27,406 nucleotides of DNA from a virus, in IMG/VR virus record IMGVR_UViG_3300009537_000140, positions 1-27,406 of that record. The stretch is one strand, 5' to 3'. Both the position numbers and the translations under genes were made by a program. Under the pieces are notes generated by a model that had not been told where the DNA came from, did no database searches, and saw only the letters and a list, made by a program, of their open reading frames with translations. Below are positions 20,374-27,406 of the stretch, piece by piece; position 1 is the stretch's first letter; each line of letters opens with the position of its first letter.

Positions 20374-21106
20374 GCATCTGATTCGCAATGTGCGGGCTCT
20401 TGTCGGCTCCTACGCACTCCATCCCGACACCAACAATCTCTCCGTTTCCCTTGGCGCTGATGTTCAGGATGCTTCGGTTGTGGGCAGCACGTTCCACGAG
20501 AAGGTCCTTGGAATGACCGACGGTAGCGTCGACTTCAGCGGGTTTGTTGATTACTACACCGGCGGTGAGGTTCAGACCGGGTTGCAGACGCTGTACGAGG
20601 CTGGCGGTAGTAACGTCGTCTCCCTCGGCGTCGAGGCGGGGGCTGCGGTTGGTACGGTTTCCTACTTTGGAACCGGAATCATCAGCACCCTGAGCAAGTT
20701 TGGCGGTATCTCGGACGTTGCTCCGTTTAATCTGACCGTCGAGTTGGATGACCTTTTCCGCGGCCGCGTCCTGGGCACTCAGTCCGGGGTTACGACCACC
20801 GGCGTCGAAGCTGGATACCAACTAGGGGCGGCTACATCAGCCCAGACAATCCGCAGCGCCCTGCACGTCTTCGCGGTGAGCGGAACGACTCCCACCCTCG
20901 ATGTTGTCGTGGAGAGCGATACCGCCGACACCTGGGGCGGGGCGGAGACTACGCGTATCACACACACCCAGGCGACTGCGGTGACTTCTCAACTCTCTAC
21001 CCTTGTTGGTCCGGTAACCGATACTTGGTGGAGGATCACCTACACCATTGGCGGGGGAAGCCCGGTGTTCAGTTTCTTCCATTCATTGGCCATCGCGGCC
21101 ACATAG
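20366..21106 (+). CDS. Tail tube-like protein, long copy (246 aa)
   Basis: Residues 22-60 (NLSVSLGADVQDASVVGSTF then HEKVLGMTDGSVDFSG) align with the next gene's product (VTLSTSADIQDLSCMGDTF then KQKGVGLIDWSFDV), which suggests two tail tube paralogues. The last 90 residues, from about 155, form an extra beta-rich Thr/Ser domain ending 'WWRITYTIGGGSPVFSFFHSLAIA'. The start is TTG at 20366 with GGAGG nine bases upstream. It may be a decorated major tail protein or a tail initiator. Confidence 0.65.
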   Translation: MAKHLIRNVRALVGSYALHPDTNNLSVSLGADVQDASVVGSTFHEKVLGMTDGSVDFSGFVDYYTGGEVQTGLQTLYEAGGSNVVSLGVEAGAAVGTVSYFGTGIISTLSKFGGISDVAPFNLTVELDDLFRGRVLGTQSGVTTTGVEAGYQLGAATSAQTIRSALHVFAVSGTTPTLDVVVESDTADTWGGAETTRITHTQATAVTSQLSTLVGPVTDTWWRITYTIGGGSPVFSFFHSLAIAAT

Positions 21107-21116
21107 GAGCTAGTAA

Positions 21117-21527
21117 ATGGCCAAGTTTGTTTTCAAGGACGCCTCGCTGACTGTCAACGCTGTCGATCTTTCCGATCACGTCGCCTCGGTAACCCTGAGC
21201 ACCTCGGCGGATATCCAGGATCTTTCCTGCATGGGTGACACGTTCAAGCAGAAGGGCGTCGGACTGATCGACTGGTCGTTCGATGTGACCTTCAGGCAGG
21301 ACTTCGCCGCCGGCGAGGTCGACGCGACGCTGTGGCCTCTCAATGGCGCCGCAGCATTCGAGTGCATTCTGCTGCCGACTTCGGCTGCGGCCAGCGCGAC
21401 CAACCCAAGCTACACCGGCAACTGCCTCCTGGCCAGCTACTCTCCGATGGGCGGCGGGGTAGGCGATGCTGCCGATGCTCCGGTCACCCTGGAGGGGACG
21501 GGTACGCTCACCAGGGCGACGTCGTAG
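21117..21527 (+). CDS. Major tail tube-like protein, short copy (136 aa)
   Basis: 'LTVNAVDLSDHVASVTLSTS...IQDLSCMGDTFKQKGVGLIDWSFDVTFRQDF' is typical of small siphovirus tail tube proteins: a beta barrel that stacks to form the tube. AGGAG precedes the ATG. It comes before the frameshifted chaperone pair and is followed by two strong hairpins, as often seen for highly expressed structural genes. Confidence 0.72.
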   Translation: MAKFVFKDASLTVNAVDLSDHVASVTLSTSADIQDLSCMGDTFKQKGVGLIDWSFDVTFRQDFAAGEVDATLWPLNGAAAFECILLPTSAAASATNPSYTGNCLLASYSPMGGGVGDAADAPVTLEGTGTLTRATS

Positions 21528-21543
21528 TCTGACCTTCTCTCCC

Positions 21544-21603
21544 CGCCGGTGTGACCGGCGTGGTTGAAGTGGGTCTCCGGTCCGGTGGTCACGGCCACCG
21601 GAC
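21544..21603 (+). terminator. Pair of GC hairpins after the tail tube gene
   Basis: The first stem is CGCCGGT/ACCGGCG (7 bp, three-base loop, 21544-21560). The second is GTCCGGTGG/CCACCGGAC (9 bp, six-base loop, 21580-21603), followed by AAGTTTCGTT. The second could be a weak terminator or attenuator; it lacks a run of T. The next gene has its own AAGGAGG site downstream. Confidence 0.45.
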
Positions 21604-21627
21604 AAGTTTCGTTCTAAGGAGGTTCTG

Positions 21628-22101
21628 ATGTTTCTGAGTATTGAAAAGAGGTTTGGTCTGGCCGACTACCGTTGGGTAGAAGGCACCGAGGAAACGTGGG
21701 GCGAGGGGATCACCCTGAAGATCCGGCGCTGGGGCAACAGGGATCACGAGAAGCATCGGCAAAAGGTTTCCAGTGCGCTGATGGGCCCGGTTGTGACGGC
21801 TAGCCTCAAGAACTCGATCGGCGCTGGCGACAGGGCTTTCGACTTCGAGCTCGATGACGAGGCTGTCCAGCTGTACACCAAGAAGGACTTTGAGGGCGTC
21901 GCAAACTTCATTCTTGCCGACTGGCGCGGGGTAAACGAGGTCTCCGACGACGGTGAGGAACTGGAGGAGGCCAAGTACACGCCAGAGATCGGTCTGAAGG
22001 TCCTGTGCGATAACCCGAGACTCTTCGACCTCATCGTCGAGGAGGCTCAGGAGCAGACCAAGTACCGCGACGAGTTCCTTCGGGCCACGGCAAAAAACTA
22101 G
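21628..22101 (+). CDS. Tail assembly chaperone, frame-0 product (lambda G-like)
   Basis: An acidic 157-aa protein beginning MFLSIEKRFGLADYRWVEG. It stands where the lambda gpG-type chaperone stands: after the tail tube and before the tape measure gene. The stop TAG at 22099-22101 follows the slippery sequence A AAA AAC (22092-22098). A strong AAGGAGG precedes the ATG. It would bind the tape measure protein and recruit tail tube subunits. Confidence 0.82.
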   Translation: MFLSIEKRFGLADYRWVEGTEETWGEGITLKIRRWGNRDHEKHRQKVSSALMGPVVTASLKNSIGAGDRAFDFELDDEAVQLYTKKDFEGVANFILADWRGVNEVSDDGEELEEAKYTPEIGLKVLCDNPRLFDLIVEEAQEQTKYRDEFLRATAKN

Positions 22102-22131
22102 CCGAGTGGCGGGGCTGGATGCTCCGCCACT
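22092..22131 (+). promoter_or_regulatory. Programmed -1 ribosomal frameshift site
   Basis: Slippery heptamer A AAA AAC (22092-22098) in the right phase, then a six-base spacer, then a perfect 8-bp stem AGTGGCGG/CCGCCACT (22105-22112 with 22124-22131) with an 11-base loop. The zero-frame stop TAG is immediately after the heptamer. Confidence 0.88.
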
Positions 22132-22499
22132 GGGACAACCTTCCGAAGATCCAGCGCGACGGGATCTCCAAGGCCATGATGGATGGGGCCGAAGTTAAGC
22201 ACTTCGGCCCCATCATCAACCCGCGTACGGGGGCAGTTGATCGCCCCGGTTGCCCCGCCTTGGGCCCTGCGTCGAAGCCATTCTGGGACCTCTACTCGTA
22301 CCTACAGAGGACCCCCTCGTTCGGTGGATATGGCCCCATTCCACTGAGTGAAAAGCTATGCCTACTTGACGAGCACGGGTTACAGGACCCCAGTGTCCGC
22401 GATGCATATTTAACCGCGTGGCATGCCCTCGACGCCGAGTTGTACCTCTTCGCCGTTGAGCAGGAAGAGGAGCGAAAGGGGGCGAGGGGCGGCAAGTAA
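22098..22499 (+). CDS. Tail assembly chaperone, -1 frameshift extension (lambda T-like)
   Basis: This is the continuation of the chaperone in the -1 frame. The fusion joins 21628-22098 to 22098-22499, passing from ...RATAKK into LAEWRGWMLRHWDNLPK. The frame is open from the slip site. An internal ATG at 22119 lies inside the stimulatory stem-loop and has no good binding site, so independent translation is less likely. The C-terminus is Glu/Lys-rich. The fused product is the GT-type chaperone. Confidence 0.8.
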   Translation, partial: LAEWRGWMLRHWDNLPKIQRDGISKAMMDGAEVKHFGPIINPRTGAVDRPGCPALGPASKPFWDLYSYLQRTPSFGGYGPIPLSEKLCLLDEHGLQDPSVRDAYLTAWHALDAELYLFAVEQEEERKGARGGK

Positions 22500-22502
22500 C
22501 TA

Positions 22503-25500
22503 GTGCCAAGATATAACATCGAAATCAAGCTGTCGGCAGGTAGGACTGCCAGCACGCTGAACAAGATCACTACCGCCCTTCGCGACATGGCGAAGGCAGC
22601 TGGCCCCGCTGCGTCTGGCATCAAACAGGTCCAGGGCGGACTAGGGCACGTCGCCCCGGCAACAGGCAGGGCGCGGGCCGGCGTTGGCAGCCTAGCCGGT
22701 GGCCTGATCAACTTGCGCCGAGTCATGCTGACACTCGGAGTCGGCTACCTCGCGCGAGAGATCGTGGATCTCGGTAGGGCAGCACTGAATGCCCAGCGCG
22801 ACTGGGAGCGCCTGACCAACACTCTGCGCGCAGTAGCGGGCTCCCACTCGGCCGCTGCTAAGGAAATCGGGTTCGTCACAGACCTTGTCAAGAGGCTAGG
22901 ACTCGACCTGCGCAACACTGCTGGCAACTACGCGAGGTTCACCGCGGCCGCGAGTGGTACCGCTCTTGAGGGTGAGAAGGCTAGGAAGATTTTCACCGAC
23001 ATCTCCGAGGTCATCACGGTCCTCGGCATCAATGCCGACCGGGCCAGCCTCGTGTTCCTTGCTCTCGAACAGATGATGAGCAAGGGAACTGTCCAGTCCG
23101 AGGAGTTGCGCCGTCAGTTGGGCGAGCACCTGCCAGGAGCCTTTCAGTTGGCCGCTAGGTCGATGGGGCTCACGACCGCCGAATTCAACAAACTGATCAA
23201 GCAGGGCAAGGTCCTTACTGACGACTTCCTGCCGGAGTTCACCGCGGCCGCCAAGAAGACGCTTGCCGGGACCGAGATCGAGGCGGCCTCGCAGTCGCTG
23301 AATGCTAACTTCAACAGGGTCTCAACCGCAATCTTTGAGATGTCGAAGGCGGTTGGAGAGGGCCTCGCACCCGGATTCAAGGACTTTGCCGCCACAATCA
23401 AGGCAATTGCTGAAGACGAAGCGTTCATTAGTTGGCTGAAGGATGTCGGCGAGGCGCTAGGGTGGATCCTGTCTGCCCTTGGAAGGTTCGCCCAAACCAA
23501 CATCAATGCAATTCAGAGCCTCTTTGGGACACTATCTGACGCCTCGAAGCTGCGCATGATGGGCGTTGAGCTGGGGCGTATCAACAAGGAGATCGAGGAT
23601 CTAAGGCAGCGCCGGAGCGACTCTAACTTCGGATCTTATGCGTTCGACAAGCTAACGGAAAGCATTGAGCGTCTGGAGGGGCAGGCGAAAGACGTCCAGG
23701 CTGACATCGACGGGATGACAGAGAAGATAGACATCGCCAAGGAGGCGGCCGAGGAACTGGCCCGTTCCAATGTGGCACTTGAGGATCGCTACAAAGACCT
23801 GCTTGTTCAGTTGCGCAATGCCAGGCTTGCCCAGGCGACGCTCAACGACGGGACGGCCGAGAGCGCCGAGTTGGCCGCTGAGTACGAGGCGGTAATCAGG
23901 GATCTTGAAACGCAACTGGCGAGCCTCGGGGTGGAGTTCACTGAGGCCTCTATCGCGACCGAGGGGTGGGAAGATAGCGTCAGGAAGTCAATCGAGACTA
24001 ACAACCGGCTAATCTCCGCTATTCCTCTTGGCGAAAAAAGGTTTGAGTTGCTTAGCAGGGCTATCGATGCCGGCCTGAAGAGTTCAGACAGCTTTTCTGC
24101 GGCGGACCGCGCCCTAATCCAGCAGCTCATCGACGGTGAGTCGGTCATCAAGCAGGCTACCCAGAACTGGAAAGATCTCGGCGAGGCGCAGAGCAATCGA
24201 GGGGCTACCCAGTTCTCGTTCTTGGGTGGCGAAGCTCCGGATGACACTGGCGGCCAGTTTAGCCTTTTCGGTGAGGGCGACATCGAGGCGGGGAAAACTC
24301 TTCTCGGGTTTACTCAGGATATGGGGCTCGCCTGGATCGAGATGGCCGGATCGATCGATGTTGCCGCCACCGGAGTCGGGATCTACGGTATGTCGTTGCA
24401 ATTTAGCGCAGAAGAGGCGAAGAGGCTGCGTGAAGAGACTCAAAAGATCGCCAAGGAAGAGAGGGAGCGCCGCAAGGGGCTTCGAGAGATGCGCAATCTT
24501 GCCGCCGGGGTATTCGACGACATAGCTGACGGGTTCGAGGATTCGAACTCCGGACTGTCGACGATGCTCCACGGAGCCAGCGACCTTGTGGTCGCGCTCC
24601 AGAAGATGGGTGACGTTCTAGATGGCAACGCGACGAAGTGGGAGAAGAACGCCGCCAAGATGGGGGCCTTGATTGCTGGCCTGGGGGCCCTGCAGGCCAT
24701 CGGAGATGAGAAGACTGGTGGTGCGAATTACGGCGCCGAGGGTGGCCTAATCGGCACAGTCATTGGCGGAATCATCGGCGCTTTTGCCGGTGGTAACGTC
24801 GCCGCCGGAGCTGCAATCGGAGGCGCGGCCGGTTCTGCGCTCGGTTCGTTCATGGCCAAGGGTGCCGATGAGTTCCTTGCCAACTTCAAGCAGTCTATCG
24901 ACGGTACGGTCTCCTTCTTTGCTACGAAGATTGAAGGAGAGATGGGTGTTATCGGTGGCGCGTTCACTAGGGCCATCTCTCAGGGGATTCAGTCCGCTCT
25001 CGATGCGCTGAACGCATCCATTGACCTCAGCGAGGCGCTCATCAGCATCAAGGTGAGGGAGGGCGTCTATTCCGTCTTCGCAAACGGGATGGTCGCCAGG
25101 TTTGAGGACATGGCCGACGCTGTCGACTTCGCCATCTTGCAGGCCCTAAAGTCCGGAGAGATCGGAGGGATTTCCGATAATGTTCGCTCTGCAATTGAGA
25201 ACTCCCTTGCTGAATCGTTCGAGGGCCTTGCTCGTGACATCGACTTCGCCTTGGCAATCGATCGCCTGCCAGAGGTTGGCGAGGCGGCGTCTAATGCCGC
25301 CCTGACGATTGGTACCGCGGTAGACGACTTCCTCGCAACCTTTCGTCGTGCGACCGAACTCGGCATCGAAACGGGAGCAATCAGGCAAGACTTCGAGAGG
25401 AACCTGCAGGGCCTCCGCGACTCATTGCTTGGAATCTCCGAGACTCGCGAAGACGCGTTGAGACGTGAGGTCGCAGCATTCAATCGCGAAGTTGCTCTTC

Positions 25501-27406
25501 TTGCCGCGCAGGAGCTGGCTCGTCAGGCCGACCTCGAAAGCAAGCGAGCTGAGACCGAAGCCAAGATTGCTCAGCTGCAAGCTTCCGTAGAGATTGCCCG
25601 TTCGCAGATCGCGATAGAAGAGGCATTGCTCCTGGCTGGCCAGGCCTACACGGAGGGCAAGATGGAGCTTGCCCGCCGCGAAATCTCTACGATGCGAGCG
25701 CAGATGGCTGCTGCTCAGGCTCAGCTTGCCGCTCTAGCTGCCGTTGACGCAGCGCTGGCAAGGTCCGTGGAGCTACTGGGCAGCTTGCCAGACTTGATTT
25801 CAGACGAGGAATTGCAACAGGCCCTCAACAACCTCGGAAAGGGTACCGGCAGTAGCGCCCCATCTGGGCCAACCTTGGAAGATCAGATCAAGGGCTTCAA
25901 CGAAGAGATAGCGAAACTCACCACCCAGATGCTGCCGCAGTTCAACCAGGAACTACTGGCGGTCATTGACAAGTACGATGCGCTTCTCGAACAGGCGCGC
26001 GCGCTCGGGCAGTCTGAAGAGGAGGTTATGCGCCTTCGTGAGGAGGCCATCGACCGGCTGATGGATCAGGTGAAGAGCCCGATCCAGCAGTACCTCGGGC
26101 CAGGGGCGGTCGAGGGTGGCACGTATGGGCTTGGTGACGCCGGCGGCCGGGCAGCTGACATCCGCTCTGCGTTCGACAAGATCAGAGAAGAGAACCAGGC
26201 CCTACTAGACGAGACAGGGGAGCAGGCGGTCGCGTTCTGGCAGATCAATCTTGCCGAGATTCGTGCACTGAAAGAACTCGCCGGTGAAGTGATCGACAGC
26301 TTCGGGCTCCCAATGGAGGAAGCCAAGGCCCGAATTCGCGACCTACGAGAGAACCTTGACTTCCTTCGCGAGATGGTAGATGAGGGAGTCATCTCAATTG
26401 ATCGGTTCAACAGCGTGCTCGGGCAGCTGGCCAAGCAGGCCAGGATCGAGTTGCTGGACATGGCTGCCGGCCTTCTCGATCATATGAACCAAACCGAGAT
26501 GGCCGAAGAGGTTCGGGCGAAGCTCGAGCGCCTCAACTTCCAGTTGAAGAGGGCGGAGCTTAACTTCCTGTTTCAACAGTACGTTGCGCTGGGCCTTATC
26601 AGTGGCAGCGTAAAAGATGACATGGAGGAGCTTCTCGATTTCATTAATGATCCGGAGAACTGGCTGCCTCCCCCGGTAGGCGAAGGCGATCGCGGTGGGG
26701 AAGAAGGGCTTGACACGTCAGGCCTGGATGCGGCCCTCGATGCTGTCCAGGAGTGGCTCGACCTTCTTCACGGAGTGACCCCCGGGATGAAGGCACTGGG
26801 GGAGGTGCAGGCGGCATTTGATGAAGCACGCCTTCAGCTGGAAGCAAGTGGAATCCCAACCAGGCGGCTCGGCGATGCACTGCGCGATCTGGCCGAAGCG
26901 GAACGGCTTGCAATCGAGGCCCTGGGCGTAGATTTCGTCGAGAGTCTCGTCCGGCTCGGTGCTTCTCTGCCGACAGAGGTAGTCGACGAGCTTGCCGAGG
27001 CCCAGTTCAGACTGGCGCAGGCGCAGGCGCTTGCAACGGCCCTCGCGCTGCAGGAGGCCGGCGCGTTCGAGGGGCTGGGTTTTACTTTCGAGGACATCGT
27101 CGGGTGGATTAACGATATCGAGTGGCCGCCACCGGGAATCGGTAGCGACCCAACTGACCCGACTGATCCCGACTCCTTTGGGGTTGACTGGGCGCCCTTC
27201 CTCGACTCTCTTGCGCCAATCCAGGAGTGGGTCGACCTCGTCAGGGGCATCCCCCCGGGCGCTCACGCTCTCCGCGATACCCAAAAGGCCTTCAACGACG
27301 CACGTGCTGCCCTGGAAGAGACGGGCGTTCGTGGCGAGCGACTTGCCGGACAGCTCGCTATCCTTGCCGAAGCCGAGAGGCTTGCTATCGAGGCACTGGG
27401 CGTTGA
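22503..27406 (+). CDS. Tape measure protein (3' end beyond window)
   Basis: Determines tail length; more than 1,630 codons, open to the window end. The N-terminal part holds a tape-measure domain ('VTDLVKRLGLDLRNTAGNYARFTAAASGT...LGINADRASLVFLALEQMMSKGTVQSEELRRQLGEHLPGAFQLAAR'). Residues about 748-785 are a Gly-zipper hydrophobic segment (GLIGTVIGGIIGAFAGG). Long coiled coils lie at about residues 360-460 and 980-1100. The C-terminal part has repeats of about 158 residues (see 26748-27406). The start GTG at 22503 follows the chaperone stop by three bases; the binding site is weak. Confidence 0.9.
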   Translation, partial: MPRYNIEIKLSAGRTASTLNKITTALRDMAKAAGPAASGIKQVQGGLGHVAPATGRARAGVGSLAGGLINLRRVMLTLGVGYLAREIVDLGRAALNAQRDWERLTNTLRAVAGSHSAAAKEIGFVTDLVKRLGLDLRNTAGNYARFTAAASGTALEGEKARKIFTDISEVITVLGINADRASLVFLALEQMMSKGTVQSEELRRQLGEHLPGAFQLAARSMGLTTAEFNKLIKQGKVLTDDFLPEFTAAAKKTLAGTEIEAASQSLNANFNRVSTAIFEMSKAVGEGLAPGFKDFAATIKAIAEDEAFISWLKDVGEALGWILSALGRFAQTNINAIQSLFGTLSDASKLRMMGVELGRINKEIEDLRQRRSDSNFGSYAFDKLTESIERLEGQAKDVQADIDGMTEKIDIAKEAAEELARSNVALEDRYKDLLVQLRNARLAQATLNDGTAESAELAAEYEAVIRDLETQLASLGVEFTEASIATEGWEDSVRKSIETNNRLISAIPLGEKRFELLSRAIDAGLKSSDSFSAADRALIQQLIDGESVIKQATQNWKDLGEAQSNRGATQFSFLGGEAPDDTGGQFSLFGEGDIEAGKTLLGFTQDMGLAWIEMAGSIDVAATGVGIYGMSLQFSAEEAKRLREETQKIAKEERERRKGLREMRNLAAGVFDDIADGFEDSNSGLSTMLHGASDLVVALQKMGDVLDGNATKWEKNAAKMGALIAGLGALQAIGDEKTGGANYGAEGGLIGTVIGGIIGAFAGGNVAAGAAIGGAAGSALGSFMAKGADEFLANFKQSIDGTVSFFATKIEGEMGVIGGAFTRAISQGIQSALDALNASIDLSEALISIKVREGVYSVFANGMVARFEDMADAVDFAILQALKSGEIGGISDNVRSAIENSLAESFEGLARDIDFALAIDRLPEVGEAASNAALTIGTAVDDFLATFRRATELGIETGAIRQDFERNLQGLRDSLLGISETREDALRREVAAFNREVALLAAQELARQADLESKRAETEAKIAQLQASVEIARSQIAIEEALLLAGQAYTEGKMELARREISTMRAQMAAAQAQLAALAAVDAALARSVELLGSLPDLISDEELQQALNNLGKGTGSSAPSGPTLEDQIKGFNEEIAKLTTQMLPQFNQELLAVIDKYDALLEQARALGQSEEEVMRLREEAIDRLMDQVKSPIQQYLGPGAVEGGTYGLGDAGGRAADIRSAFDKIREENQALLDETGEQAVAFWQINLAEIRALKELAGEVIDSFGLPMEEAKARIRDLRENLDFLREMVDEGVISIDRFNSVLGQLAKQARIELLDMAAGLLDHMNQTEMAEEVRAKLERLNFQLKRAELNFLFQQYVALGLISGSVKDDMEELLDFINDPENWLPPPVGEGDRGGEEGLDTSGLDAALDAVQEWLDLLHGVTPGMKALGEVQAAFDEARLQLEASGIPTRRLGDALRDLAEAERLAIEALGVDFVESLVRLGASLPTEVVDELAEAQFRLAQAQALATALALQEAGAFEGLGFTFEDIVGWINDIEWPPPGIGSDPTDPTDPDSFGVDWAPFLDSLAPIQEWVDLVRGIPPGAHALRDTQKAFNDARAALEETGVRGERLAGQLAILAEAERLAIEALGV
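26748..27406 (+). repeat. 158-aa internal repeats in the tape measure gene
   Basis: The motif VQEWLDLLHG ... EAERLAIEALGVD at 26748-26930 recurs as IQEWVDLVRG ... EAERLAIEALGV at 27222-27404. The offset is exactly 474 bases (158 codons) at both ends of the match. A more diverged earlier copy of the linker is visible: FINDPENWLPPP near 26640 against WINDIEWPPPG near 27103. The last copy is cut by the window edge. Confidence 0.8.

Noticed and set aside
20030-20821. A 263-codon minus-strand frame opposite the tail genes
   Set aside because: Antisense shadow with no motifs, spanning two real genes and a gap.

Overview
The window reads as part of a tailed double-stranded DNA phage or prophage, most likely a siphovirus. 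It is GC-rich (roughly 60%) and densely packed. Many genes are joined by ATGA, TGATG or TAGTG stop-start overlaps, and GTG and TTG starts are common. The rightward half carries, in order, terminase, portal, scaffold, major capsid, head-tail connectors, tail tube proteins, frameshifted tail assembly chaperones and a tape measure gene that runs off the end. No integrase, repressor/integrase module or host gene is visible, so lifestyle and host cannot be fixed from this window.

Layout. (1) 1-455: a 20-bp tandem repeat array followed by a non-coding stretch with small inverted repeats. (2) 456-10680, minus strand: a long leftward block of mostly small genes. Read in the direction of transcription (high to low coordinate) it holds two unknowns, a proteasome/HslV-like peptidase, a probable lysis group (coiled-coil protein, membrane protein, SleB-like hydrolase), a von Willebrand A protein, a tRNA-Met, a RuvC-like resolvase, a DnaQ-like exonuclease, a staphylococcal-nuclease-like protein, a small membrane protein, a Cys-rich protein, an HTH protein, a tRNA-Ile inside an open frame with 18-bp repeats, a set of small genes including a paralogous H/C/C/C pair, and a C5 cytosine methyltransferase. 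A promoter with a perfect TTGACA box drives this block from 10746. (3) 10789-27406, plus strand: the virion block.

The most interesting points are these. The methyltransferase gene appears to carry a second complete gene nested in its +1 frame, whose product resembles the 'WPTP-repeat' proteins of phages. A textbook -1 frameshift site (A AAA AAC plus an 8-bp stem six bases downstream) joins the two tail chaperone frames. The HslV-like protein keeps Thr1, Asp17 and Lys33 at proteasome numbering. The tRNA-Ile gene starts inside the last copy of an 18-bp repeat array and lies in frame within a protein-like open frame. A capsule-synthesis-type glycosyltransferase-like gene sits directly behind the major capsid gene. 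The small terminase gene looks leaderless.

How the genes work together. The rightward block packages DNA (TerS/TerL), builds the head (portal, scaffold, capsid), joins it to the tail and assembles a long non-contractile tail. The leftward block supplies DNA modification, recombination and nuclease functions, lysis, and many small proteins of unknown role. Family names come from recognition of motifs by eye; no database search was run.
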